From positions 1 through 41,560 of the forward strand of contig CAKORS010000001.1 in assembly GCA_934101605.1 (NCBI GenBank): a DNA stretch of 41,560 nt, given 5' to 3'. Source of the DNA: an uncultured Bacilli bacterium. Lineage in GTDB: Bacteria > Bacillota_I > Bacilli_A > RF39 > UBA660. A program made the translations under genes and the position numbers. Shown here piece by piece: positions 17,062 to 23,599 of the stretch; the first letter of the stretch is position 1, and each line of letters opens with the position of its first letter. Below the pieces are notes generated by a model, which saw only the letters and a program-made list of their open reading frames with translations, was not told where the DNA came from and did no database searches.

Positions 17062-17805
17062 ATGCTTATAGATACTCATTGTCATTTAGCACATGATGAA
17101 GATATAGATAAAATAATAAATGATGCAAAAGAAAATAATGTTGATTATTTAGTTTTAGGTGGATGCTCTAAAAAAGAAAATATAGAAAATTTAAATTTAG
17201 TAAGTAAATATAACAATATATATGCAACTTTAGGTTATCACCCTGATATGTGTTTAGAGTATGATGATTCTTTTCTTTCTTTATTAGAAAATCAAATAAA
17301 AAATAAAAAGGTTTTAGCAATAGGGGAAATAGGATTAGATTATCATTATGGAAAAGAAAATAGGAATGAACAAATAAAAATGTTTAGAGATCAACTTTTG
17401 TTAGCTCAAAAATATAACCTTCCTGTTGTTATTCATTCTAGAGATGCAGTTAATGATACTATTAATATATTAAAGGAATATAATGTTAAGGGTATTATTC
17501 ATTGTTTTTCTGGAAGTTTAGAGGTTGCTTTAGAATATATAAAGATGGGTTATTTATTAGGGATAGGTGGAGTAGTTACTTTTAAGAATAGTAAATTATC
17601 TCTTTGTTTAAAAAATATTTCTTTAGATAATATTGTATTAGAGACTGATAGTCCTTATTTATCCCCTATAAGAGGAGAAAAGAATAGTCCTAAAAATATT
17701 TTGTTAGTAGCGGAGTTTTTAGCAAAATTATATAATGTTAGTTTAGAACAAGTTGCAAAAAAGACAACTGATAATGCTTTATTGGTTTTTGGCATATCTA
17801 ATTAG
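17062..17805 (+). CDS. tatD: TatD family metal-dependent DNase
   Basis: TatD proteins are TIM-barrel metal-dependent hydrolases with 3'-5' exonuclease activity on DNA and RNA. The 247 residues show DTHCHL (His6, His8), GEIGLDYHY, HSRDA, HCFSG and the ETDSPYLSP metal site near the C terminus. Length is normal. SD GGGAGG precedes the ATG. The place between metS and rsmA matches Bacillus yabD; the intervening rnmV (yabF) gene of Bacillus is absent. Confidence 0.95.
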   Translation: MLIDTHCHLAHDEDIDKIINDAKENNVDYLVLGGCSKKENIENLNLVSKYNNIYATLGYHPDMCLEYDDSFLSLLENQIKNKKVLAIGEIGLDYHYGKENRNEQIKMFRDQLLLAQKYNLPVVIHSRDAVNDTINILKEYNVKGIIHCFSGSLEVALEYIKMGYLLGIGGVVTFKNSKLSLCLKNISLDNIVLETDSPYLSPIRGEKNSPKNILLVAEFLAKLYNVSLEQVAKKTTDNALLVFGISN

Positions 17806-17876
17806 CATAATATTTCTTTAATTTTTTTAAATATTATGTTATTATTTTATTAGATTAGAAAGTAAGGGTTGATATA

Positions 17877-18926
17877 GTGATGAAAATAGTTAAGAAAATT
17901 GCTAAAATTATTTCCACAATTGTGCTTTCTTTTTTGTGTTTAATTTCTTTATTTATATTGGTTTTTGCATTACGTATTGGTTATTTAACTACTCAAAATA
18001 GAGTTGGAGAGATTAAACTTAATTTTTATACTATTTTAACTCAAAGTATGTATCCTAATATAAAAGCTGGGGATATGATTATAACTTATAAAAATGTAGA
18101 TGGTAAATATAAAAAGGGTGATGTAATAACTTTTATTTCAGCTGGTAAGAATAGTAGTGGTATAACTATTACACATAGAATTAAAGATGTTTATAAAGAA
18201 GAAGATACTTATTATTATATAACTAAGGGCGATAATAATAATGTTGAAGATAGTGTTCCTGTTCCTAGCGGTAATGTTTTAGGTAGAGTTGTTGTGAAGA
18301 TACCTAAAGCTGGTTATATACAACAGTTTTTAGTTACTAAAACAGGTTGGGTTGTTGTTATTTTATTACCTTGTTTATGTATTGCTATATATGATGTATT
18401 AAAATTATTTAGAATAGTTGGAAAAAAGAAAGATATTGATAAACCTAGAAAGAAAGATAAGAGATTAATTTTAGGAGATAATGATATACCTAAAACTGTA
18501 GAAAATAATGACTTTATTGATAATCAAGATAATAATTCTTTAGATGTTCAAAATATTAATAAGGATGATAGATTAGTAATTGATATTCCAGATAGCAATG
18601 CTATAGAAAATGAATCGTTTGATGATCAATTTAGTAATTATAATAATGAATTGAATGACAATATTGTTCCTTTAGAAGAAAATGAAGTGGTAGAATCTAT
18701 TAATAATTCTTATGATCAAGTTTTAAAAGAAGAGGCTATTGAAAATGAACAAACTACTGATACTACTTCTTTAAATGAAAATAATAAGGAAAAAGAATTG
18801 GAAGAGATTAATAATTCTTATGATGAAATTTTAAATCAAGGACTAAAAGAAGAAGAGAAAATAGAAGAGGTTAGCAAAGAGCAAGATAATACTGAACTTT
18901 TAGATGATGATGTAGAAATATTATAA
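17877..18926 (+). CDS. Signal peptidase I, SipW/ER type, with long acidic C-terminal tail
   Basis: This membrane serine protease removes signal peptides. A membrane helix (about 10-33) precedes the catalytic serine in TQSMYP (about Ser57). The second catalytic residue is His (ITHRI, about His100), as in the SipW/Sec11 branch, instead of the Lys of normal bacterial enzymes. A GDNNN motif follows, and a second helix lies near 160-180. The last 150 or so residues are an Asn-, Asp- and Glu-rich, probably disordered cytoplasmic tail with a repeated NNSYDxxL unit. No tasA-like substrate is adjacent. GTG 17877 is better spaced from AAGGG than ATG 17880, so the start is uncertain by one codon. Confidence 0.85.
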   Translation: MMKIVKKIAKIISTIVLSFLCLISLFILVFALRIGYLTTQNRVGEIKLNFYTILTQSMYPNIKAGDMIITYKNVDGKYKKGDVITFISAGKNSSGITITHRIKDVYKEEDTYYYITKGDNNNVEDSVPVPSGNVLGRVVVKIPKAGYIQQFLVTKTGWVVVILLPCLCIAIYDVLKLFRIVGKKKDIDKPRKKDKRLILGDNDIPKTVENNDFIDNQDNNSLDVQNINKDDRLVIDIPDSNAIENESFDDQFSNYNNELNDNIVPLEENEVVESINNSYDQVLKEEAIENEQTTDTTSLNENNKEKELEEINNSYDEILNQGLKEEEKIEEVSKEQDNTELLDDDVEIL

Positions 18927-18945
18927 AAGTGGGAAACCACTTTTT
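18925..18945 (+). terminator. Intrinsic terminator after the signal peptidase gene
   Basis: The 8-bp stem AAAAGTGG/CCACTTTT has a GAAA tetraloop and ends in T5. It overlaps the stop codon. Confidence 0.88.
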
Positions 18946-18984
18946 ATTTTGATAGAATAATTGTATAATTGAATTGGTGGTTTT

Positions 18985-19767
18985 ATGTTTAATTTTAAAA
19001 AAAAATATGGACAAAACTTTTTGAAGGATAAAAATATAGTTAATAAAATTGCTACTAGTATTACTCCTTTAGATAATAATATCGTTATTGAAATAGGTTG
19101 TGGCGATGGAAGACTTACTTCAAGATTGTGTGAATTATATGATAATGTATTAGGTTATGAAATAGATAAGGAGCTTGAAAGTATATTAGCAGTTAATTTA
19201 AAAGATTATAGTAATAAAAAAATTATATTTGATGATTTTTTAAATAGAAATTTAGCTTTAGATTTAGAGGAATATAAAGGTAAAAATATATACGTTATTG
19301 CTAATTTACCTTATTATATTACTACTCCTATATTGGAGAAGTTAATAGAGAGTAATTTAGATATAAAGGCTATTACTGTTATGGTTCAAAAAGAGGTCGG
19401 AGATAGATTTTCTGCTAAAGTAGGAACTAAGGAATATAGCTCTTTATCTGTATATTTAAATTATTATTTTAATATAAAGAAACTTTTTGTTGTTAGTAGA
19501 AATTGTTTTATTCCTAGTCCTAATGTTGATAGTATTGTTATAAGATTTGAGGCTTTAGAAAATTTAAATTATTTAAAAAATAAAGAATTGTTTTTTAAAC
19601 TTGTTAGAGATAGTTTTAGGTTTAAGAGAAAGACTTTAAAGAATAATTTAAAATATTATGATTTAGATAAAATAGATTTGGTTTTAAAAAAATATAATCT
19701 TGATTTAAGTGTAAGGGCTGAACAACTTAGTTTAGATATATTTTGTGATATAGCTAATAATTTGTAA
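18985..19767 (+). CDS. rsmA: 16S rRNA dimethyladenosine transferase RsmA (KsgA)
   Basis: RsmA dimethylates the two adjacent adenosines in helix 45 of 16S rRNA. The 260 residues start with GQNFLKD, then the SAM-binding EIGCGDGRLT (36-45) and the catalytic NLPYY (107-111). A C-terminal domain with FKRKTL is present. Length is normal. A weak SD (TTGGTGG) precedes the ATG. A TATAAT at 18964-18969 could be a -10 but has no good -35. The rsmA-yabG-veg order matches Bacillus. Confidence 0.96.
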   Translation: MFNFKKKYGQNFLKDKNIVNKIATSITPLDNNIVIEIGCGDGRLTSRLCELYDNVLGYEIDKELESILAVNLKDYSNKKIIFDDFLNRNLALDLEEYKGKNIYVIANLPYYITTPILEKLIESNLDIKAITVMVQKEVGDRFSAKVGTKEYSSLSVYLNYYFNIKKLFVVSRNCFIPSPNVDSIVIRFEALENLNYLKNKELFFKLVRDSFRFKRKTLKNNLKYYDLDKIDLVLKKYNLDLSVRAEQLSLDIFCDIANNL

Positions 19768-19781
19768 TTTATTAAGTAGGT

Positions 19782-19821
19782 AAAAGCATATAATTATTTG
19801 GAGATGATTATATGCTTTTTA
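19782..19821 (+). promoter_or_regulatory. Hairpin enclosing the yabG SD and start codon
   Basis: A perfect 13-bp inverted repeat, AAAAGCATATAAT (19782-19794) and ATTATATGCTTTT (19807-19819), is separated by 12 bases and followed by one more T. The SD GGAG (19800-19803) lies in the loop and the yabG ATG (19812-19814) in the 3' arm. It can serve as the rsmA terminator and also block yabG translation in read-through RNA. The left arm contains CATATAAT (19787-19794), which resembles the -10 of sporulation sigma E/K promoters. Confidence 0.7.
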
Positions 19822-20606
19822 AAATTGGAGATTTAGTAACTAGAAAGTCTTATAATAACGATATGGTTTTTAAAATTATTGATATTAAAGATAATGTTGC
19901 TATACTCAATGGTTATAATATAAGGCTTATTGCGGATGCTAATGTCGAAGATCTTAATAAATATGAAGAAAAGGAAGAAGTTTTAAGAAAAGAGGATTCA
20001 ACGCTTATTGATAGGGTTAGTGATTTAATTAAGTTAGATAGAGATGAATATTTTTATCTTCCTGGTAAAATATTACATATAGATGCAGATCAAGATTATT
20101 TAGATAGATGTATGAAATTTTATAAGGAAATGAATATTTTATCTTATGGATTGGTTATAAAGGAAGATATGGTTTCTAATCAAATAAATAAGTATTTAGA
20201 GGACGTTAATCCAGATGTTTTAGTTATAACTGGTCATGATTCTTATTATGATAAAGAAAATCTTGATTATTATGATTTAAATAATTATAGGAATAGTAAA
20301 TGGTTTGTTGATGCTGTTAAGAATGCTAGAAAATATGAAAATGATCATGAAAAGTTAATTATAATAGCGGGAGCTTGTCAATCTGATTATGAGGAACTTA
20401 TTAAAGCTGGTGCTAATTTTGCATCAAGTCCTAAAAGAATAAATATTCATGCTTTAGATCCTGCAATTATTGCTTCTAGTGTTAGTTTATCTTCAAAAAG
20501 TAGTCCTATAAAACTTTTAGATATTTTAGAAAAAACTAAGTATGGTAAGGATGGTTTGGGGGGAATTATAACTAATGGTGCTATGTATGTGGGGTATCCT
20601 AGATGA
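19812..20606 (+). CDS. yabG: Sporulation-specific protease YabG
   Basis: YabG is a late-sporulation cysteine protease that processes spore coat proteins in Bacillus and spore germination proteins in Clostridioides. The 264 residues match the family along their length: an SH3-like start (FKIGDLVTRKSY), LPGKILHIDAD (about 82-92), LVITGHDSYY (about 137-146), IIIAGACQSDYEELI (about 188-202) and ITNGAMYVG near the end. The GHDSY and GACQS motifs probably hold the active-site His and Cys, which is inference. The start codon is inside a hairpin. It overlaps veg by ATGA. Confidence 0.92.
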   Translation: MLFKIGDLVTRKSYNNDMVFKIIDIKDNVAILNGYNIRLIADANVEDLNKYEEKEEVLRKEDSTLIDRVSDLIKLDRDEYFYLPGKILHIDADQDYLDRCMKFYKEMNILSYGLVIKEDMVSNQINKYLEDVNPDVLVITGHDSYYDKENLDYYDLNNYRNSKWFVDAVKNARKYENDHEKLIIIAGACQSDYEELIKAGANFASSPKRINIHALDPAIIASSVSLSSKSSPIKLLDILEKTKYGKDGLGGIITNGAMYVGYPR

Positions 20607-20815
20607 CTTTAGATAGTGTAAAAAATTTTATAGAGTCTAATGTTAATAAAAATCTTAATTTTAAGTATAATGGGGCAAGAAATCAAGTTGTTAAGTTTTC
20701 TGGTAAGATAGTTAATATTTATCCTTGTGTTTTTATTATAAGATCAAATGATAATGATTTTGTTAGATCGTTTGCTTATTCTGATGTTTTGATTGGAAAT
20801 TTAGAGATAAAATAG
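20603..20815 (+). CDS. veg: Veg family protein
   Basis: Veg is a small conserved Firmicutes protein linked to biofilm regulation in B. subtilis. Its molecular role is unclear. The 70 residues follow the family pattern: LDSVKNFIESNVNKNLNFK at the start, NGARNQVVKFSGKIVNIYPCVFII and SYSD-like FAYSDVL at the end. In B. subtilis veg follows yabG but has its own strong promoter. Here it overlaps yabG by four bases, so it appears translationally coupled to a sporulation gene. Confidence 0.85.
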   Translation: MTLDSVKNFIESNVNKNLNFKYNGARNQVVKFSGKIVNIYPCVFIIRSNDNDFVRSFAYSDVLIGNLEIK

Positions 20816-20881
20816 GTGTAAAACCTTACAAAATAAGCAAAAACTGTTGCATTTTTATTTTCTATAATATACAATTATTTT

Positions 20882-20898
20882 AGAAGCTGTTTGCTTCT
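20882..20898 (+). promoter_or_regulatory. Leader hairpin upstream of spoVG
   Basis: AGAAGC/GCTTCT with loop TGTTT sits four bases before the strong SD AAGGAGGG (20903-20910) of spoVG. No T-run follows, so it is not a terminator. It may protect the 5' end or influence translation. A TATAAT (20863-20868) upstream is a likely -10, with no good -35. Confidence 0.45.
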
Positions 20899-20919
20899 TG
20901 TTAAGGAGGGCTTAAGAAG

Positions 20920-21177
20920 ATGAAAATAACATCAGTCAATGTAAGAAAAATTGAAAATGAAGGATCTCGTATGAAAGGTATTGCATCTGTATTAATCGAT
21001 GATTGCTTTGCTGTTCATGATATCCGTATTATTGAAGGAGATAATGGTTTGTTTATAGCAATGCCAAGTAGAAAAACACCTACTGGAACTTATAAAGATA
21101 TAGCACATCCAATTAATCCAGAGACACGTACTATGTTTGAAGAGGCTATTTTAGAAGCATACAAAACTGCAGAATAA
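20920..21177 (+). CDS. spoVG: Septation/RNA-binding regulator SpoVG
   Basis: SpoVG is a small nucleic-acid-binding regulator that influences septation, sporulation and virulence genes in Firmicutes. The 85 residues show the family core: MKITSVNVRKI, MKGIASVLIDDCFAVHDIRII and the binding stretch FIAMPSRKTPTG (about 47-58), then AHPINPETR. It has the usual length without a long tail. The strong SD AAGGAGGG and its own terminator suggest high expression as a single gene. Confidence 0.97.
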   Translation: MKITSVNVRKIENEGSRMKGIASVLIDDCFAVHDIRIIEGDNGLFIAMPSRKTPTGTYKDIAHPINPETRTMFEEAILEAYKTAE

Positions 21178-21188
21178 TTTAGTTTATT

Positions 21189-21215
21189 AAATACCAAGAA
21201 ATTGGTATTTTTTTT
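21189..21215 (+). terminator. Intrinsic terminator after spoVG
   Basis: A 9-bp perfect stem AAATACCAA/TTGGTATTT with GAAA loop is followed by more T. Confidence 0.9.
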
Positions 21216-21247
21216 ATTTTGTATCATATATTTAAGTGGTGAAAATT

Positions 21248-21535
21248 ATGGAAAAACAAGAAATTATAAGTGGTAGTCATGCTATGAGTATTAATGAAAG
21301 AAAGAGTATTTATATTACAGGGGTATTAAAAATTGATAGTTTTGATGATGAAGAGTTTTTGCTTGAAACATCTATGGGTTATTTAGTTATAAAAGGTGTT
21401 GGATTAGAGCTTATGAGACTTGATACTAAGGATGGTATAGTTTCTATTAAAGGACAAGTTATTAGTACTTGTTATATGGAGAATATAGGTAAGGGTAAGA
21501 AGAAAAGCAGTGTTATAGAGAGTTTATTTAAATGA
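21248..21535 (+). CDS. yabP: Sporulation protein YabP
   Basis: YabP is a mother-cell protein of the YabP/YqfC family, needed for normal spore formation in B. subtilis. The ATG at 21248 follows SD GTGGTG and is preferred over GTG at 21236. The 95 residues contain SIYITGVLKIDSFDDEEFLLET (split by the family pattern ITGV, F-D-EEF, ET) and GLELMRLDTKDGIVSIKGQV, with a serine/lysine tail. It overlaps yabQ by four bases, the Bacillus yabP-yabQ-divIC order. CATATATT at 21225 is a possible sigma-E-like -10. Confidence 0.9.
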   Translation: MEKQEIISGSHAMSINERKSIYITGVLKIDSFDDEEFLLETSMGYLVIKGVGLELMRLDTKDGIVSIKGQVISTCYMENIGKGKKKSSVIESLFK

Positions 21536-21813
21536 GTGTAGATATACAAATATATAGTTTATTATTTACTTTAATTTATGGTTTTATAGATTATATTTTA
21601 TATAAAATATTTTATAAATATTTAATATTAGGTTCTTTGTTTAGAAAAGTAGTTTATAATACCTTTTTTATGTTATGTAATGTTATTATTTATTTTATAT
21701 GTATTTATTATATAAATGGAGGTATATTTCATATTTATTTTTTCTTTAGTTATATTATAGGATTTATTTTATCTTTAAAGATGTATATGTATATTAAATG
21801 TCAATTTGAATAG
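21532..21813 (+). CDS. yabQ: YabQ-like sporulation membrane protein (short)
   Basis: YabQ is a mother-cell membrane protein required for spore cortex formation in B. subtilis. These 93 residues are highly hydrophobic, with about three membrane segments (roughly 5-30, 45-62, 66-86), and many Tyr, Phe and Ile. The assignment rests on the ATGA overlap with yabP and the position before divIC, since the sequence has few diagnostic residues. It is less than half the length of the B. subtilis protein (about 211) and lacks its C-terminal part. Confidence 0.72.
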   Translation: MSVDIQIYSLLFTLIYGFIDYILYKIFYKYLILGSLFRKVVYNTFFMLCNVIIYFICIYYINGGIFHIYFFFSYIIGFILSLKMYMYIKCQFE

Positions 21814-21858
21814 TTATTTGTCTTAAATCTTGAATAGTTATTTTAATTTTAGTATTAT
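21806..21858 (+). promoter_or_regulatory. divIC promoter with duplicated -35 region
   Basis: TTGAATAGTTATTT occurs at 21806-21819 (over the yabQ stop) and again at 21830-21843. The second copy gives TTGAAT, 17 bases and TATTAT (21853-21858), a good sigma-A promoter for divIC. The first copy has no matching -10 at normal spacing, so it may be an operator copy or a simple duplication. Confidence 0.65.
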
Positions 21859-21881
21859 TATAGTATAGAGGTGAGTTCTAT

Positions 21882-22175
21882 ATGGCTAAGAAAAGAAAAA
21901 AAAAGAATAAATTAAGAACTTTTTTAGTTGTATTGCTTTGCCTATTTATTAATGGAATGGTATTTTACTATGTTGGAAATACTGTAAAAGACGTTTATTT
22001 AAAAAAACAAGAGAAAAAGGAATTGAAGAAAAAATATGTTATTTTAGAAGATGAAAAGGAAAAACTTGAAGCAGAGGCTGCAAAGTTACAAGATCCTAAT
22101 TATATAGCTAAGTATGCAAGAGAGAAGTTTTTATATTCTAAAGATAATGAATATATAGTTAAGATAAGAGATTAA
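21882..22175 (+). CDS. divIC: Septum formation initiator DivIC/FtsL family
   Basis: DivIC works with FtsL and DivIB in the divisome. The 97 residues are a typical bitopic layout: a basic cytoplasmic start (AKKRKKKNKLR), one membrane helix (about 13-32), then a leucine- and lysine-rich coiled coil (about 38-68) ending in DPNYIAKYAREKF, the conserved DivIC tail. SD AGAGGTGA and a separate sigma-A promoter make division expression independent of the sporulation genes upstream. Confidence 0.92.
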   Translation: MAKKRKKKNKLRTFLVVLLCLFINGMVFYYVGNTVKDVYLKKQEKKELKKKYVILEDEKEKLEAEAAKLQDPNYIAKYAREKFLYSKDNEYIVKIRD

Positions 22176-22200
22176 CAAAATCTAGTTGATTTGTTTTTTC
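22174..22200 (+). terminator. Weak terminator after divIC
   Basis: A bulged stem of AACAAAATC and GATTTGTT around a short loop, then T-rich sequence. It overlaps the stop codon. Confidence 0.5.
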
Positions 22201-22265
22201 TCTTTTTTATTGTTTTTTAATTTATTTTAGATTAATATATTTATTATAAAAAAGAGGTGAGTATT

Positions 22266-23585
22266 ATGAAACAGGCTGAAGATTTTTTAAATACGTTTTT
22301 AAAAGATGGAGATACTATATTATTAGGGTGTTCTGGTGGACCTGATTCTATGGTTTTATTAAATTTATTATTGAAAGTTAGAAAGAGTAAAGACATAAAG
22401 TTAATAGTTGCTCATGTTAATCATAATGTAAGAAGAGAAAGTAAAAAGGAAATGTTATTTGTTAAGGATTATTGTCTAAAAAAGGATATAGTTTTTGAAG
22501 ATATGACTATTGAAAAATATAGTGATGATAATTTTGAAAATGAGGCTAGAATGATAAGATATAGTTTTTTTGATGATTTAGCAAGCAAATATAATATAGA
22601 TTATCTTATGACTGCTCATCATGGTGATGATTTAATTGAAACTGTTTTAATGAGGATTGTTAGGGGTTCTACTTTAAAAGGTTATAGTGGTTTTGGTGTT
22701 GTTAGTAATAGAGGTAGTTATGATATAGTTAGGCCTCTTGTTTATTCTACAAAAAGTGAAATATTAGAGTATGCTAAGAAAAAGAAAATACCTTATGCTA
22801 TTGATAAGACTAATTTTTCTAATACTCATACAAGAAATAGATATAGAAAGACTGTTTTACCTTTTTTGAAGAAGGAAGATAAGGATGTTCATTTGAAGTT
22901 TTTAAAATATAGTAGGGTGTTAAATAGTTATTATGAGTATGTTGATTTATTAATAAATGATAAGTTTTCTTTTGTTGTTAAAGATAATATTTTAGATATT
23001 AATAAATATAAAGAATTGGATGGCTTATTACGAAATGAGATTATTTATAAGATGTTGGAGAAATATTATCAAGACGATTTGATTTTAATAGGTGATGTTC
23101 ATGTTAATATGATTAAAGAATTAATAGGGTCTAGAAAAGCTAATTCTTATATATATTTACCTAATAATATTAAAGGTATAAAAAGTTATAATAATCTTGT
23201 GTTATCAAAGGTTACAGATCTTATTGATAGTTATGATATGGAAATTTCTAATTATGTTCATTTACCTAATAATAAGTGTATTGAAATTATAGAGGAAAGT
23301 GATATTAATAATAATTATTATTGTAGATTGAGTAAGGAAGATGTTGCTTTTCCTCTTAGAGTTAGAACTAGAAAAGATGGGGATAAAGTTTATATAAAAA
23401 ATATGAATGGTTCAAAAAAACTTAAGGATATTTTTATAGATATGAAGATACCTATTAATGAAAGAGATATTTGGCCAATAGTAGTCGATGCTCATGATAA
23501 TATAGTATGGATACCAGGAATGAAAAAAACTAAATATGATGTTCCTAAAAGTAAAAAGTGTGATATAATATTAAGGTATCATTAA
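22266..23585 (+). CDS. tilS: tRNA(Ile)-lysidine synthase TilS
   Basis: TilS changes C34 to lysidine in tRNA-Ile(CAU), so that it reads AUA, a frequent codon in this AT-rich window. The ATG at 22266 is behind SD AGAGGTGA and is preferred over GTG 22257. The 439 residues have the PP-loop SGGPDS (23-28), the TAHHGDD motif, and the IDKTNFSNTHTRNRYR stretch typical of TilS. A C-terminal domain (RVRTRKDGDK, GSKKLKDIFID) is present. TTGTTT-17-TAATAT (22210-22238) is a possible promoter. Confidence 0.95.
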   Translation: MKQAEDFLNTFLKDGDTILLGCSGGPDSMVLLNLLLKVRKSKDIKLIVAHVNHNVRRESKKEMLFVKDYCLKKDIVFEDMTIEKYSDDNFENEARMIRYSFFDDLASKYNIDYLMTAHHGDDLIETVLMRIVRGSTLKGYSGFGVVSNRGSYDIVRPLVYSTKSEILEYAKKKKIPYAIDKTNFSNTHTRNRYRKTVLPFLKKEDKDVHLKFLKYSRVLNSYYEYVDLLINDKFSFVVKDNILDINKYKELDGLLRNEIIYKMLEKYYQDDLILIGDVHVNMIKELIGSRKANSYIYLPNNIKGIKSYNNLVLSKVTDLIDSYDMEISNYVHLPNNKCIEIIEESDINNNYYCRLSKEDVAFPLRVRTRKDGDKVYIKNMNGSKKLKDIFIDMKIPINERDIWPIVVDAHDNIVWIPGMKKTKYDVPKSKKCDIILRYH

Positions 23586-23599
23586 TTTGGAGGGATTTT

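Noticed and set aside
21225..21232. Sigma-E -10 before yabP (CATATATT), and a similar CATAGTAT before bofA
   Set aside because: CATA-type octamers are frequent by chance in such AT-rich DNA and no matching -35 was found, so these are not listed as promoters.
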